Source of the DNA: XYD12-FULL-36-8 sp964613805
GTDB taxonomy: Bacteria; Bacteroidota; Ignavibacteria; Ignavibacteriales; Ignavibacteriaceae
Assembly: GCA_964613805.1 (NCBI GenBank)
Contig: CAZTJF010000022.1
Coordinates: 1 to 64,000, forward strand
DNA: 64,000 nucleotides
Reading direction: 5' to 3'
The position numbers and the translations under genes were made by a program. The notes below the pieces were generated by a model. That model saw only the letters and a program-made list of their open reading frames with translations. It made no database searches and was not told the origin of the DNA. Positions 16,260 to 24,491 of the stretch are shown here, one piece after another. The first letter of the stretch is position 1. Each line of letters starts with the position of its first letter.

Positions 16260-17309
16260 ATGTTATCAAAAATCAAAGAACTTTTAGGAAGTGATGCTGA
16301 CTCGCTTCTAAGTTATAAAGCAAAATTTCCTAAGGAACAATTAAATCTCCCCGGACCTGATTTTGTTGATAGAGTTTTTGCAATATCAAACCGCAGCAAC
16401 AATGTTCTAAAAAATCTTGAATGGATTTATCAGACCGGACGATTAGCCGGAACAGGCTATGTTTCAATTCTTCCTGTTGATCAGGGAATCGAACACTCAG
16501 GCGGAGCTTCTTTCGCTCCCAATCCAATTTATTTTGATCCTGAAAATATTGTAAAACTTGCAATTGAAGGCGGGTGTAATGCGGTTGCATCTACCGTTGG
16601 AGTGCTTGGAGCAGTTTCTAGAAAATATGCCCATAAAATTCCCTTTATTGTAAAGCTAAACCACAACGAACTTTTAACATATCCAAACAAGTTCGATCAA
16701 ATAATGTTTGCTGGTGTGGCACAATCATACGATTTGGGAGCGGCTGCAGTTGGCGCTACAATTTATTTCGGATCAGATGAAAGTGCACGACAGATTGTAG
16801 AAGTAAGTGAAGCTTTTCAATATGCGCACGAATTGGGAATGGCAACAATTCTCTGGTGTTACCTAAGAAATCCTGCTTTCAAGACAAAAGAAAAAGATTA
16901 TCATGTCTCCGCAGATTTAACTGGACAGGCAAATCATCTCGGTGTTACTATTGAAGCAGATATTATCAAACAAAAATTACCTGAAAATAACGGCGGTTAC
17001 GAAGCATTGAAGTTTGGTAAGACGCATAAAAAAGTTTATTCTGATTTAAGCTCAGATCATCCGATAGATCTTACCCGTTATCAAGTTATCAACTGCTACA
17101 TGGGAAGAATCGGTTTGATAAATAGCGGCGGAGCTTCGGGCGAAAATGATTTTAGCGAAGCTGCCAAGACAGCTGTGATTAATAAGCGTGCCGGCGGTAT
17201 GGGATTAATTTCCGGCAGAAAAGCATTCCAACGTCCGATGAAAGAAGGAGTTCAGCTTTTAAATATCATTCAAGATGTTTATAAAGAAAAGGATATAACA
17301 ATAGCTTAA
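16260..17309 (+). CDS. fbaB: Class I fructose-bisphosphate aldolase (DhnA/FbaB type)
   Basis: A 349-residue Schiff-base aldolase that interconverts fructose 1,6-bisphosphate with dihydroxyacetone phosphate and glyceraldehyde 3-phosphate in glycolysis and gluconeogenesis. Diagnostic stretches are SILPVDQGIEHSGGASFAPN (about 75-94), IPFIVKLNHNELL (about 128-140), AAAVGATIYFGSD, ATILWCYLRNPAF and the phosphate-binding end INSGGASGENDF and GMGLISGRKAFQRP. A Shine-Dalgarno AAGGAG precedes the ATG at 16260. The gene stands alone and is followed by a perfect 11-bp hairpin. Confidence 0.95.
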   Translation: MLSKIKELLGSDADSLLSYKAKFPKEQLNLPGPDFVDRVFAISNRSNNVLKNLEWIYQTGRLAGTGYVSILPVDQGIEHSGGASFAPNPIYFDPENIVKLAIEGGCNAVASTVGVLGAVSRKYAHKIPFIVKLNHNELLTYPNKFDQIMFAGVAQSYDLGAAAVGATIYFGSDESARQIVEVSEAFQYAHELGMATILWCYLRNPAFKTKEKDYHVSADLTGQANHLGVTIEADIIKQKLPENNGGYEALKFGKTHKKVYSDLSSDHPIDLTRYQVINCYMGRIGLINSGGASGENDFSEAAKTAVINKRAGGMGLISGRKAFQRPMKEGVQLLNIIQDVYKEKDITIA

Positions 17310-17319
17310 TTAATTTGTA

Positions 17320-17342
17320 GTCGCAGGCTTAAAGCCTGCGAC
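17320..17342. terminator. Perfect hairpin between convergent genes
   Basis: GTCGCAGGCTT-a-AAGCCTGCGAC is an 11-bp perfect stem, 11 bases after the aldolase stop and 14 bases before the cytochrome stop. It is flanked by TTTGTA and AAATTATT, so it could end transcription from both sides, or be a dispersed palindrome that took over this role. Confidence 0.6.
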
Positions 17343-17355
17343 AAATTATTGTGCT

Positions 17356-17775
17356 TTATCGCTGCAGTAAATACTCCACAATCCTGCCAAGGTCTTTCAC
17401 ATCAATATTGTTATAGGATGGCATCATCACATCTGGATATTTTTCTTTGTGATCTTTAAATCTTTCCGAACTCATAAATGAATTAGGATTGCGAAGATAA
17501 TTTATTAGCTGGTCGCGAGTCCAAAATTTACTTAACTCAGCCAAACGCGGACCTTTTACTGTTCCGGCTAAATCGGACCCATGACAGTTGTAGCAGCCAA
17601 TTCTCGCGATTAACTCTTCGCCCGAAATATTCTCAGAAGACATATTCGATTGAGGAACCGTGTTCATTCCTGACAGTGGACTTTTTTCTTCATCCTGTTT
17701 TGTTGCTTTTTGAAGTAAAAATAAAAGTATAAACAAAGCTAAAAAGGCAGCTACCCATATCTGTGGTTTTGTCAT
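17356..17775 (-). CDS. Membrane-anchored c-type cytochrome
   Basis: A 139-residue protein with an N-terminal membrane anchor (residues about 6-22, IWVAAFLALFILLFLL) and one heme-binding motif CYNCH (Cys 61, Cys 64, His 65). VMMPSYNNI (Met 117/118) can supply the axial methionine, and LGRIVEYLLQR is the usual closing helix of class I cytochromes c. It probably carries electrons at the outer face of the inner membrane. It lies 24 bases downstream of the SIMPL-domain gene on the same strand, so the two may be co-transcribed, without an obvious functional link. Confidence 0.85.
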   Translation of the reverse strand: MTKPQIWVAAFLALFILLFLLQKATKQDEEKSPLSGMNTVPQSNMSSENISGEELIARIGCYNCHGSDLAGTVKGPRLAELSKFWTRDQLINYLRNPNSFMSSERFKDHKEKYPDVMMPSYNNIDVKDLGRIVEYLLQR

Positions 17776-17799
17776 TATTATTTATGATTAGTTAAAAAA

Positions 17800-18531
17800 T
17801 TATTCTATTTCAAAAGAGGCAGTAACAACTGCAACTATTTCTTTTTCGATTGAGCTTAAATCATTTACACCATAATCTGAAATTTGGTTTGAGAAACGAG
17901 GTGTAATTTGAAGTACCCCCATTCGTGCACTTCGCATCGGTCCTAATTTTCTGTCTGTTGCCAATGCAATTTTCGATGCTCTGTTCATCGCATCTTTTGC
18001 TGCTTCAGCTTGAATCTCAATTTTTACCTCAGCAATTTTTGAGTAATGATACTCAGGCATTTCGACATTAAAGCTTACACCTTTTTCAATCAAAGACGGT
18101 ATTTCGAGCGAGAGCTTTTTTATTTTATTGACATCATTCGATTTGATTTCTAAACGCTGACTGTATGTATAAGCTCTTACTCGGCCTGTTTGATAACCGC
18201 TTGCGCTGATTTCATAAACCGGATAGCTGGTCATAGTGAAAAACTCAATTTCTTTTTCCGGAAATCCATTTGATGCAAGATATGAGATTAATATTGGCTT
18301 CTGCCTTCTCAGCTCCTGGTAAGCTTGTTCTGCTGTTAATGCCTCCACAGTGATAGAGCCCCTTAAAAATCCAAGATCAGAAATAATGTCCCGCTTTGCA
18401 GAACCTGTTACTGTAATTGTTTGATTTGAACTGTAATTAGATCTCCAAGCAGTCACAAATATTATTGAACAAATAATTAATGCAATTCCCAGTATTAAAA
18501 AAGAGAATAGAGAGTTGTTTTTGTTTTCCAT
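17800..18531 (-). CDS. SIMPL domain (DUF541, YggE-like) protein
   Basis: A 243-residue protein with an N-terminal membrane segment or uncleaved signal (residues about 10-30, LFSFLILGIALIICSIIFVT) and a periplasmic SIMPL domain beginning NQTITVTGSAKRDIISDLGF. Central helix-strand units (RAYTYSQRLEIKSNDVNKIK and AKDAMNRASKIALATDRKLG) and the closing VAVVTASFEIE fit the DUF541 family. E. coli YggE of this family is linked to oxidative stress, but the molecular role is unknown. It is first in a possible two-gene unit with the cytochrome. Confidence 0.85.
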   Translation of the reverse strand: MENKNNSLFSFLILGIALIICSIIFVTAWRSNYSSNQTITVTGSAKRDIISDLGFLRGSITVEALTAEQAYQELRRQKPILISYLASNGFPEKEIEFFTMTSYPVYEISASGYQTGRVRAYTYSQRLEIKSNDVNKIKKLSLEIPSLIEKGVSFNVEMPEYHYSKIAEVKIEIQAEAAKDAMNRASKIALATDRKLGPMRSARMGVLQITPRFSNQISDYGVNDLSSIEKEIVAVVTASFEIE

Positions 18532-18708
18532 GGTAATATTAAAAAATTATTTTCTAAATGATGAGCGTCGCTAAATTATTAAAATGGCTTTTGATTACAA
18601 AGGCAAAACAAGATTATTATGAGCGCGGAGCTTTGCAGAACAGTTTTAGTTGAGTAATTTGAAAATAAATATCCAATACTTTTTTGATAAAAATAGCGAA
18701 TCAGTTTT

Positions 18709-20787
18709 ATGCCTATACCCAATAAGCTAATTAATGAACAAAGTCCATATTTACTTCAGCATGCATATAATCCTGTTGATTGGTATCCTTGGAATGAAGA
18801 AGCATTCGAAAAAGCCCGCTCTGAAAACAAACCAATTTTTCTTTCAATTGGATATTCAACCTGTCATTGGTGTCATGTGATGGAAAAAGAATCCTTTGAA
18901 GATACAGAAGTAGCAAAACATATGAACGAAGCATTCATTTCAATTAAAGTAGATCGTGAAGAACGGCCTGATATTGACGGAATTTACATGACAGTATGCC
19001 AAATGCTTACAGGAAGCGGCGGCTGGCCATTAACAATTGTAATGACTCCCAATAAAAAACCTTTTTTTGCGGGTACATATTTCCCCAAGTCAAGTCGTTA
19101 TGGCAAAGCAGGAATGATGGAGCTTATTCCTCAATTAAGAGAACTTTGGAGATCAAAGCACGAAGATATATTAAAATCTGCAGAAGAAATTTCTCAAGCT
19201 TTAATTAACTCATCCAAATTTTTTAGAGACGAAATTCTTTCATCAGAAATTCTTGACCAAGCTTTTAATGATTTGACCAAAAGATTCGACCCTGAAAAAG
19301 GTGGCTTTGGGAGATCACCCAAATTTCCATCACCGCATAATTTCACTTTTCTTTTAAGATATTGGAAGAAAAATAAGAATGAACAAGCGCTTTCCATGGT
19401 TGAAAAAACTTTGAAGGAAATGAGGTTGGGAGGAATTTACGATCATATTGGTTTTGGGTTTCACAGGTATTCAACTGATCATAAATGGCTTGTTCCTCAT
19501 TTTGAAAAAATGCTTTACGATCAGGCTCTCCTAGTAATTGCATATACCGAAGCTTATCAAGCAACAAAAAATGAACTTTATAAAAATACAGTTAAGGAAA
19601 TTCTCGAATTTGTAATTCGAGATATGAAATCGCCTGAAGGCGGATTTTATTCTGCTGAAGATGCTGACAGTGAAGGAGAAGAGGGAAAATTTTATTTGTG
19701 GAAAATTGATGAACTGAGAGACATACTTAAAGACGATGCGGATTTGTTTCTTGATATTTATAATTGTGAAGTTGAGGGAAATTGGATTGATCCAATGCAT
19801 GGTGGAAAAGTGGGTACAAATATTTTACATCTTCAAACAATGATTGATAAATATTGCTCAAATCATAATTTAAGCACCGCTGCAGTTGAGGTTAAAGTTG
19901 CTCTTGCTCGGAAACAATTATTTGAAGCGCGTGAAAAAAGAATTCATCCCTGCAAAGATGATAAGATATTGACTGACTGGAACAGCTTAATGATATCGGC
20001 TTGTGCAAAAGCTGCTCAAGTATTTGATGAAATCAAATATGTCGAAATCGCCAAATCGGCAGTTAAGTTTATTCTAGATAAATTGACTCTTCCGAACGGC
20101 AGACTTTTGCATCGCTATCGAAATGGAAATGCAGATATTGCCGGTAATCTTGATGATTATGCTTTCTATATTTCTGCTTTGCTTGATTTGTATGAAGCAA
20201 CTTTTGCAATTGAATATTTAGTGAGAGCATTTGATCTTCAAAATGATTTGATGAAATATTTTTGGGACGAAAAAGATTGGGGATTTTTCTTCACAGCATC
20301 GGACGGTGAAAAATTATTGGTTCGACAAAAAGAAATTTATGATGGAGCAATTCCTTCTGGCAACTCCGTTGCATTACTAAATTTAGTACGTTTGTATCGG
20401 TTTACTGGAAGAACTGACTTTGAGGACAAAGCTTCGCAAATGATTAAAACTTTTTCACAACCAATTAGAACATCTCCATCGGCATACACACATTTTCTTT
20501 CTGCGCTGGATTTTTATCTTGGTTCCTCCAAGGAAATTCTCTTAGTAGGAAATGATGAATATAAAGTAAAAAGCTTTATGCGAGTGATCAACAAATATTT
20601 TATCCCTAACAAAGTCACTCTGCATAAAAGTGTGGAAAGCCATGATTCCCTAGCTAAAATAGCTGAGCACACAAAATCTTTCCAATTTACTGATAGCGAG
20701 ACATTGGTTTACCTTTGCGAAAATTTCACATGTAAGCTCCCAATTTCATCAGAAACTGAATTAACTAAACAGCTTAAAGACGATTAA
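18709..20787 (+). CDS. YyaL-like thioredoxin-fold protein (DUF255/SPATA20 family)
   Basis: A 692-residue cytoplasmic protein. The N-terminal thioredoxin-like domain opens with NKLINEQSPYLLQHAYNPVD and holds the CxxC motif in STCHWCHVMEKESFED (Cys 52, Cys 55). The rest is an alpha/alpha toroid like those of glycosidases and epimerases, with FGRSPKFPSPHNF, GGIYDHIGFGFHRYSTD and VPHFEKMLYDQALL as family hallmarks. Length is typical. The biochemical function of the family is not established. The ATG at 18709 begins exactly at the conserved N-terminus. Confidence 0.92.
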   Translation: MPIPNKLINEQSPYLLQHAYNPVDWYPWNEEAFEKARSENKPIFLSIGYSTCHWCHVMEKESFEDTEVAKHMNEAFISIKVDREERPDIDGIYMTVCQMLTGSGGWPLTIVMTPNKKPFFAGTYFPKSSRYGKAGMMELIPQLRELWRSKHEDILKSAEEISQALINSSKFFRDEILSSEILDQAFNDLTKRFDPEKGGFGRSPKFPSPHNFTFLLRYWKKNKNEQALSMVEKTLKEMRLGGIYDHIGFGFHRYSTDHKWLVPHFEKMLYDQALLVIAYTEAYQATKNELYKNTVKEILEFVIRDMKSPEGGFYSAEDADSEGEEGKFYLWKIDELRDILKDDADLFLDIYNCEVEGNWIDPMHGGKVGTNILHLQTMIDKYCSNHNLSTAAVEVKVALARKQLFEAREKRIHPCKDDKILTDWNSLMISACAKAAQVFDEIKYVEIAKSAVKFILDKLTLPNGRLLHRYRNGNADIAGNLDDYAFYISALLDLYEATFAIEYLVRAFDLQNDLMKYFWDEKDWGFFFTASDGEKLLVRQKEIYDGAIPSGNSVALLNLVRLYRFTGRTDFEDKASQMIKTFSQPIRTSPSAYTHFLSALDFYLGSSKEILLVGNDEYKVKSFMRVINKYFIPNKVTLHKSVESHDSLAKIAEHTKSFQFTDSETLVYLCENFTCKLPISSETELTKQLKDD

Positions 20788-20878
20788 TTGCAATTAATGC
20801 TAAAAAAGAGTTGTTTTATTTGGATGTTAAAATGTAAATTACAGCCGAAAATTTTTTAGCTAATGAATAATCACTAAA

Positions 20879-21370
20879 ATGCAAGATAATAAGCTTATAA
20901 AGGCACTCGTGCTTAATGCACAGCTTGGAAACAATTCCGCATTCGAACAGCTATACCAAATGACTATCGAACACATTTATGCTTTGGCAATTCGGTTGAG
21001 CGGGGATTTATCTTCTGCAGAAAAATTAACGAAAAAAACTTATGTAAATGCTTGGCGGAGAATCTCAGAAAAAGATGAGTTCACTTCATTTGCTGATTGG
21101 CTTAAAAAAATTGCTGTGCAAACTGTACTGACTGAAGAAAATGGAGATAAAATCAATGGGAAAGACGCCGATGAAACCCTTTTCCTCAAAAACCCATTTG
21201 AAAGTCATATCCGGGATTTAGAATTCCCAAACAGATTAATTTATGTTTTACATGATATTGAAAATTTTTCACTTGAAGAAATTTCAAAACTATCGGGTAA
21301 ATCAGAAAAAGAAATTAAAACTTTACTTGCGAACACACGTGAAAACTTAATTAAACTTACAGAAGAATGA
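20879..21370 (+). CDS. ECF-type RNA polymerase sigma factor
   Basis: A 163-residue sigma-70 family protein of ECF size. Region 2 covers about residues 20-75 (NSAFEQLYQMTIEHIYALAI, then TYVNAWRRI), and region 4 is the C-terminal helix-turn-helix with LIYVLHDIENFSLEEISKLS followed by EKEIKTLLANTRENL. Region 2 is divergent. Its stop overlaps the start of the next gene (ATGA at 21367-21370), which encodes a zinc-type anti-sigma protein, so this is a standard sigma/anti-sigma pair. The regulated signal cannot be read here. Confidence 0.85.
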   Translation: MQDNKLIKALVLNAQLGNNSAFEQLYQMTIEHIYALAIRLSGDLSSAEKLTKKTYVNAWRRISEKDEFTSFADWLKKIAVQTVLTEENGDKINGKDADETLFLKNPFESHIRDLEFPNRLIYVLHDIENFSLEEISKLSGKSEKEIKTLLANTRENLIKLTEE

Positions 21371-22566
21371 CACACGAAGAAGTTAAAATTTTGCTTAATG
21401 ATTACTTCGATGAAAAACTTTCTATCGAAGTTAATACTGAAATTCAAGTTCATTTGAGCGAGTGCGATGAGTGCAGTCAATACCTTTTCTCATTACAATC
21501 ATTGATGAAAAAAGCGGATCAACTTCCTCGTAATATCAAACCACCAGCAGATTTTTGGCAGGATATATTCATTTCACTGAGTGATATAAAAATTGAGAGT
21601 ATCAAGCAGCAGGAAGCACTTGACTTACAAGAAGCCGTGAAACTTTCCGAGGAGGAGAGTTTAAAGGAAAAGAAAATTCGTGAAGAAAGATCTAAAGCCG
21701 AAAAACTTCTTGCATGGGAGAAGCAGAAAACTGTTATTCTCCAGAATTTTAAGAGACCTATAGTCAGAAATATTGCCATTGGCATTGTTTCTTTTCTTGT
21801 TCTTTTTCTTATTTATAAAATTTTTCTCTCGAAAGGCGAATCCTGGGAAGTAAAAAAGTCACGAATTGGCAGCGCAACATTCTCAGAAGTATTTGGGAGT
21901 CTTGAAGAGGATCAAATACTTGAAACAAACTCCATAGCCCGGCTCGAAATCCAAGTTCCCCAAATTGGAAGAATATATTTAGAACCTAATTCTAAAATTA
22001 AAAGATTGCAAGCAAACAAAATTCAACTTCTCCAAGGTTCAATTTCAGCAGATAAAGATGGAGCTAAGGAACGATTGAGTATTGAAGTACCAGGAGCAGA
22101 AATAAATGACCAATATCTCGGAGGTAATTTAAAAGTTAGTGTAACCAATTCGAAAGTCTCCTTTTTAGAAGTTGTGGATGGATGGGTCTCATTTAAAAAT
22201 GAATATTTAGAGTCAATTGTTTTGGCTAATCACATGTGTAAAGTCATAGCCGACTCCGGCTTTGGTTTACCATATCGGAATGGAACTTCTCAAGATCTAA
22301 TCAATGCTATTGATGAGTACTGTTTTACGAACCCTGGTAATGAAGAAGCCCTTATTTCGATTTTAACGAAAGCAGAGGTAAAAAATACGCTTACCGTTTG
22401 GAACTTAATGAAAAGAGTTACACGCAAACAACGTGATATGGTTATATATACCATGTTTGGTTTGCTTGGTAATCCCCCTGAAGGAGTTACAGTTGACGGT
22501 CTAAAAACATTAGATCCGCAAATGCTGCAGAAGTTAATTGAAGAGATTGAACTGAAAATACAGTAG
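21367..22566 (+). CDS. Transmembrane anti-sigma factor with FecR-like domain
   Basis: A 399-residue protein. The N-terminus has the anti-sigma zinc motif H-x3-C-x2-C (His 29, Cys 33, Cys 36 in HLSECDECSQYL). A Glu/Lys-rich segment follows (about 75-120), then one membrane span (about 137-155, NIAIGIVSFLVLFLIYKIF), then a periplasmic FecR-like domain (VKKSRIGSATFSEVFGSLEE, IYLEPNSKIK, VTNSKVSFLEVVDGWVSF) and a helical C-terminus of unknown role. It should hold the upstream sigma factor inactive at the membrane until a periplasmic signal arrives. It overlaps that gene by four bases. Confidence 0.82.
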   Translation: MTHEEVKILLNDYFDEKLSIEVNTEIQVHLSECDECSQYLFSLQSLMKKADQLPRNIKPPADFWQDIFISLSDIKIESIKQQEALDLQEAVKLSEEESLKEKKIREERSKAEKLLAWEKQKTVILQNFKRPIVRNIAIGIVSFLVLFLIYKIFLSKGESWEVKKSRIGSATFSEVFGSLEEDQILETNSIARLEIQVPQIGRIYLEPNSKIKRLQANKIQLLQGSISADKDGAKERLSIEVPGAEINDQYLGGNLKVSVTNSKVSFLEVVDGWVSFKNEYLESIVLANHMCKVIADSGFGLPYRNGTSQDLINAIDEYCFTNPGNEEALISILTKAEVKNTLTVWNLMKRVTRKQRDMVIYTMFGLLGNPPEGVTVDGLKTLDPQMLQKLIEEIELKIQ

Positions 22567-22594
22567 ATACACGATTCATCGTGGCTTAATTTAG

Positions 22595-24001
22595 CTATCG
22601 CTTCGGTCTGTAAAGATGAGTACTCTGCCCGAAGAACACTTCCGCTGCTTCCATTAATGTTTCTGATAATGTTGGATGCGGATGAATGGTGAGTTTCAAG
22701 TCGGTTAGATTTGCTCCCATTTCAATTGCTAACATACCTTCAGCAATTAATTCTCCAGCACCGGGTCCGCAAATACCGATTCCTAAAATTCTTTGAGTTT
22801 CAGGTTCAACAAGAATTTTTGTTACTCCGTCCATTCTTCCCAATGTTGTCGCACGTCCAGAAGCAGACCACGGGAATTTAGCCACCTCATATTTGATTTC
22901 CTTTTCACGAGCTAGAGTTTCAGTCAATCCTGTCCACGCAATTTCGGGATCAGTAAATACAACTGCAGGAATGGCTTTTGGTTCGAATGCAACTTTGTGA
23001 CCGGCAATTGACTCAACTGCAACTCTTCCTTCATGAGATGCTTTGTGAGCAAGCATTGGTTCGCCAACAATATCGCCTATAGCATAATTGTTGGGATCAT
23101 CGGTTCTCAACTGCTCGTCAACAATTATCCATCCGCGTTGATTTACTTTTACTTTTGTATTTTCTAAACCTAATCCACTCGTATCAGGTTTTCTACCAAT
23201 GGACATTAAAACATAATCATACTTTTGCTCTGCAATATCACCATTCTTATTTTGAATCCTCACAATTAATCCATCGGAATCTTCTTTCATCTCTATAACT
23301 TTAGATTCGAGCATAATTTTATCGAAGCTTTTCTCAAGTCGTTTTGAAAGATGAATTACTAAATCTCTATCCGCACCTGGTAATAATCCTACCATCATTT
23401 CAACAACTGAAACTTTGGTTCCTAATGCTGAATAAACAGAACCGAGTTCAAGTCCGATGTAGCCGCCGCCAACAACAAGTAAAGATTTAGGAATAGCTGG
23501 TAAGTCCAATGCTGTTGATGAATTTAAAACTCTATTGCTATTAATTTCAAAAGAAGGAATTGATGCGATTCTCGAGCCGGTTGCAATTATTATTTTGTCG
23601 AATGAAAGGTTTTCTTCACCATTTTCTTTTATGATTTTTAAGGTGGAAGAATTGATAAAACTTGCCCGGCCTTGTACGTAGTTAATCTTTCTTAGTTTGC
23701 TGACTTGTCCAAGTCCACCAGTAAGTTTTGAAACTACGCTGCTCTTCCAATTTCTCAACTTATCAAGATCAATCTTTGGTTCGGAGAAATCTATTCCCCA
23801 ATCTTTTGCTTCGTGAGTTTCGTTAATCAGTTTGGCGACATGCAAAAGTGCTTTGGAAGGAATACATCCGCGGTAAAGACAAACTCCGCCGGGATTTTTT
23901 TCTTTATCAATCAAAGTTACATTCATTCCTAAATCGGCGGCAAGAAAAGCGGCCGCGTAACCGCCAGGACCAGCACCGATTACTGCGATGCGTATGTTCA
24001 T
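22595..24001 (-). CDS. lpdA: Dihydrolipoyl dehydrogenase (E3)
   Basis: A 468-residue FAD/NAD(P) disulfide oxidoreductase that reoxidises the lipoyl groups of the pyruvate dehydrogenase complex. FAD motif AVIGAGPGGYAAAFLAADLG (residues 6-25), redox-active Cys 41 and Cys 46 in GGVCLYRGCIPSKAL, NAD motif LLVVGGGYIGLELGSVYSAL and the catalytic His-Glu pair in HPHPTLSETLMEA (about 440-447) are all present. It is the third PDH gene in the order aceE-aceF-lpdA on the minus strand, but a four-helix-bundle element now separates it from aceF, leaving about 490 bases between stop and start. Confidence 0.96.
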   Translation of the reverse strand: MNIRIAVIGAGPGGYAAAFLAADLGMNVTLIDKEKNPGGVCLYRGCIPSKALLHVAKLINETHEAKDWGIDFSEPKIDLDKLRNWKSSVVSKLTGGLGQVSKLRKINYVQGRASFINSSTLKIIKENGEENLSFDKIIIATGSRIASIPSFEINSNRVLNSSTALDLPAIPKSLLVVGGGYIGLELGSVYSALGTKVSVVEMMVGLLPGADRDLVIHLSKRLEKSFDKIMLESKVIEMKEDSDGLIVRIQNKNGDIAEQKYDYVLMSIGRKPDTSGLGLENTKVKVNQRGWIIVDEQLRTDDPNNYAIGDIVGEPMLAHKASHEGRVAVESIAGHKVAFEPKAIPAVVFTDPEIAWTGLTETLAREKEIKYEVAKFPWSASGRATTLGRMDGVTKILVEPETQRILGIGICGPGAGELIAEGMLAIEMGANLTDLKLTIHPHPTLSETLMEAAEVFFGQSTHLYRPKR

Positions 24002-24073
24002 AGTAAACTTTCCTTTCTACGTAATAGGTGCGAAGAGTAAGAGTATGAGTAAGAGAAAGATTTTAAATTTGAA

Positions 24074-24376
24074 TTAAGTTTTGTATTTATTTTCATCTTC
24101 ATAAACCCGCTCTGATTTACTTTTGATTAATCCTACTAGCATTGCTACAATTTCTTTTAATTGTTCTTTGCCATTTTTTAATTGAACTTCAGTTATAACC
24201 TTTTTTCTTAAGAGAATATCTAAACATGCAGAACATTCGAAGGACGATCCAATTGAAATATCCAAGTAGCGGCATTTATCTTTTGGATAATATTTGCCGT
24301 TTCCCTCAGCTATATTAAGTACAATTGAATTAGATGCTCGTTCCAATTGATTTCGAACATCAGAATAATAATCCAT
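24074..24376 (-). CDS. Four-helix-bundle protein (S23/Avd-like), missing its first helix
   Basis: A 100-residue open frame beginning MDYYSDVRNQLERASNSIVL with the family hallmark NIAEGNGK (about residues 21-28) and SSFECSACLDILL. It belongs to the family of 23S rRNA intervening-sequence proteins and diversity-generating-retroelement accessory proteins (Avd). The first helix is encoded upstream in the same frame but is separated by a TAA at 24383-24385. The product would therefore be a truncated three-helix protein, probably inactive unless the stop is read through or reinitiation at this ATG suffices. Function of such stand-alone members is unknown. Confidence 0.75.
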   Translation of the reverse strand: MDYYSDVRNQLERASNSIVLNIAEGNGKYYPKDKCRYLDISIGSSFECSACLDILLRKKVITEVQLKNGKEQLKEIVAMLVGLIKSKSERVYEDENKYKT

Positions 24377-24385
24377 TTTTGTTTA

Positions 24386-24472
24386 TATCTCATGAACATA
24401 TTCAATAAATTGAAGTGCATTATGATATACTTTCAATTTCTCATGATCAAAATAAATTTTATTCTCACTCAT
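24386..24472 (-). pseudogene. N-terminal fragment of the four-helix-bundle gene
   Basis: The minus strand from the ATG at 24472 reads MSENKIYFDHEKLKVYHNAL followed by QFIEYVHEI and then TAA (24383-24385), in the same frame as the 24074-24376 open frame. FDHEKLKVY is the usual start of this protein family, so a single nonsense change splits an otherwise intact gene of about 132 codons. Confidence 0.75.
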
Positions 24473-24491
24473 CTTACTCTTTCACTTACTC

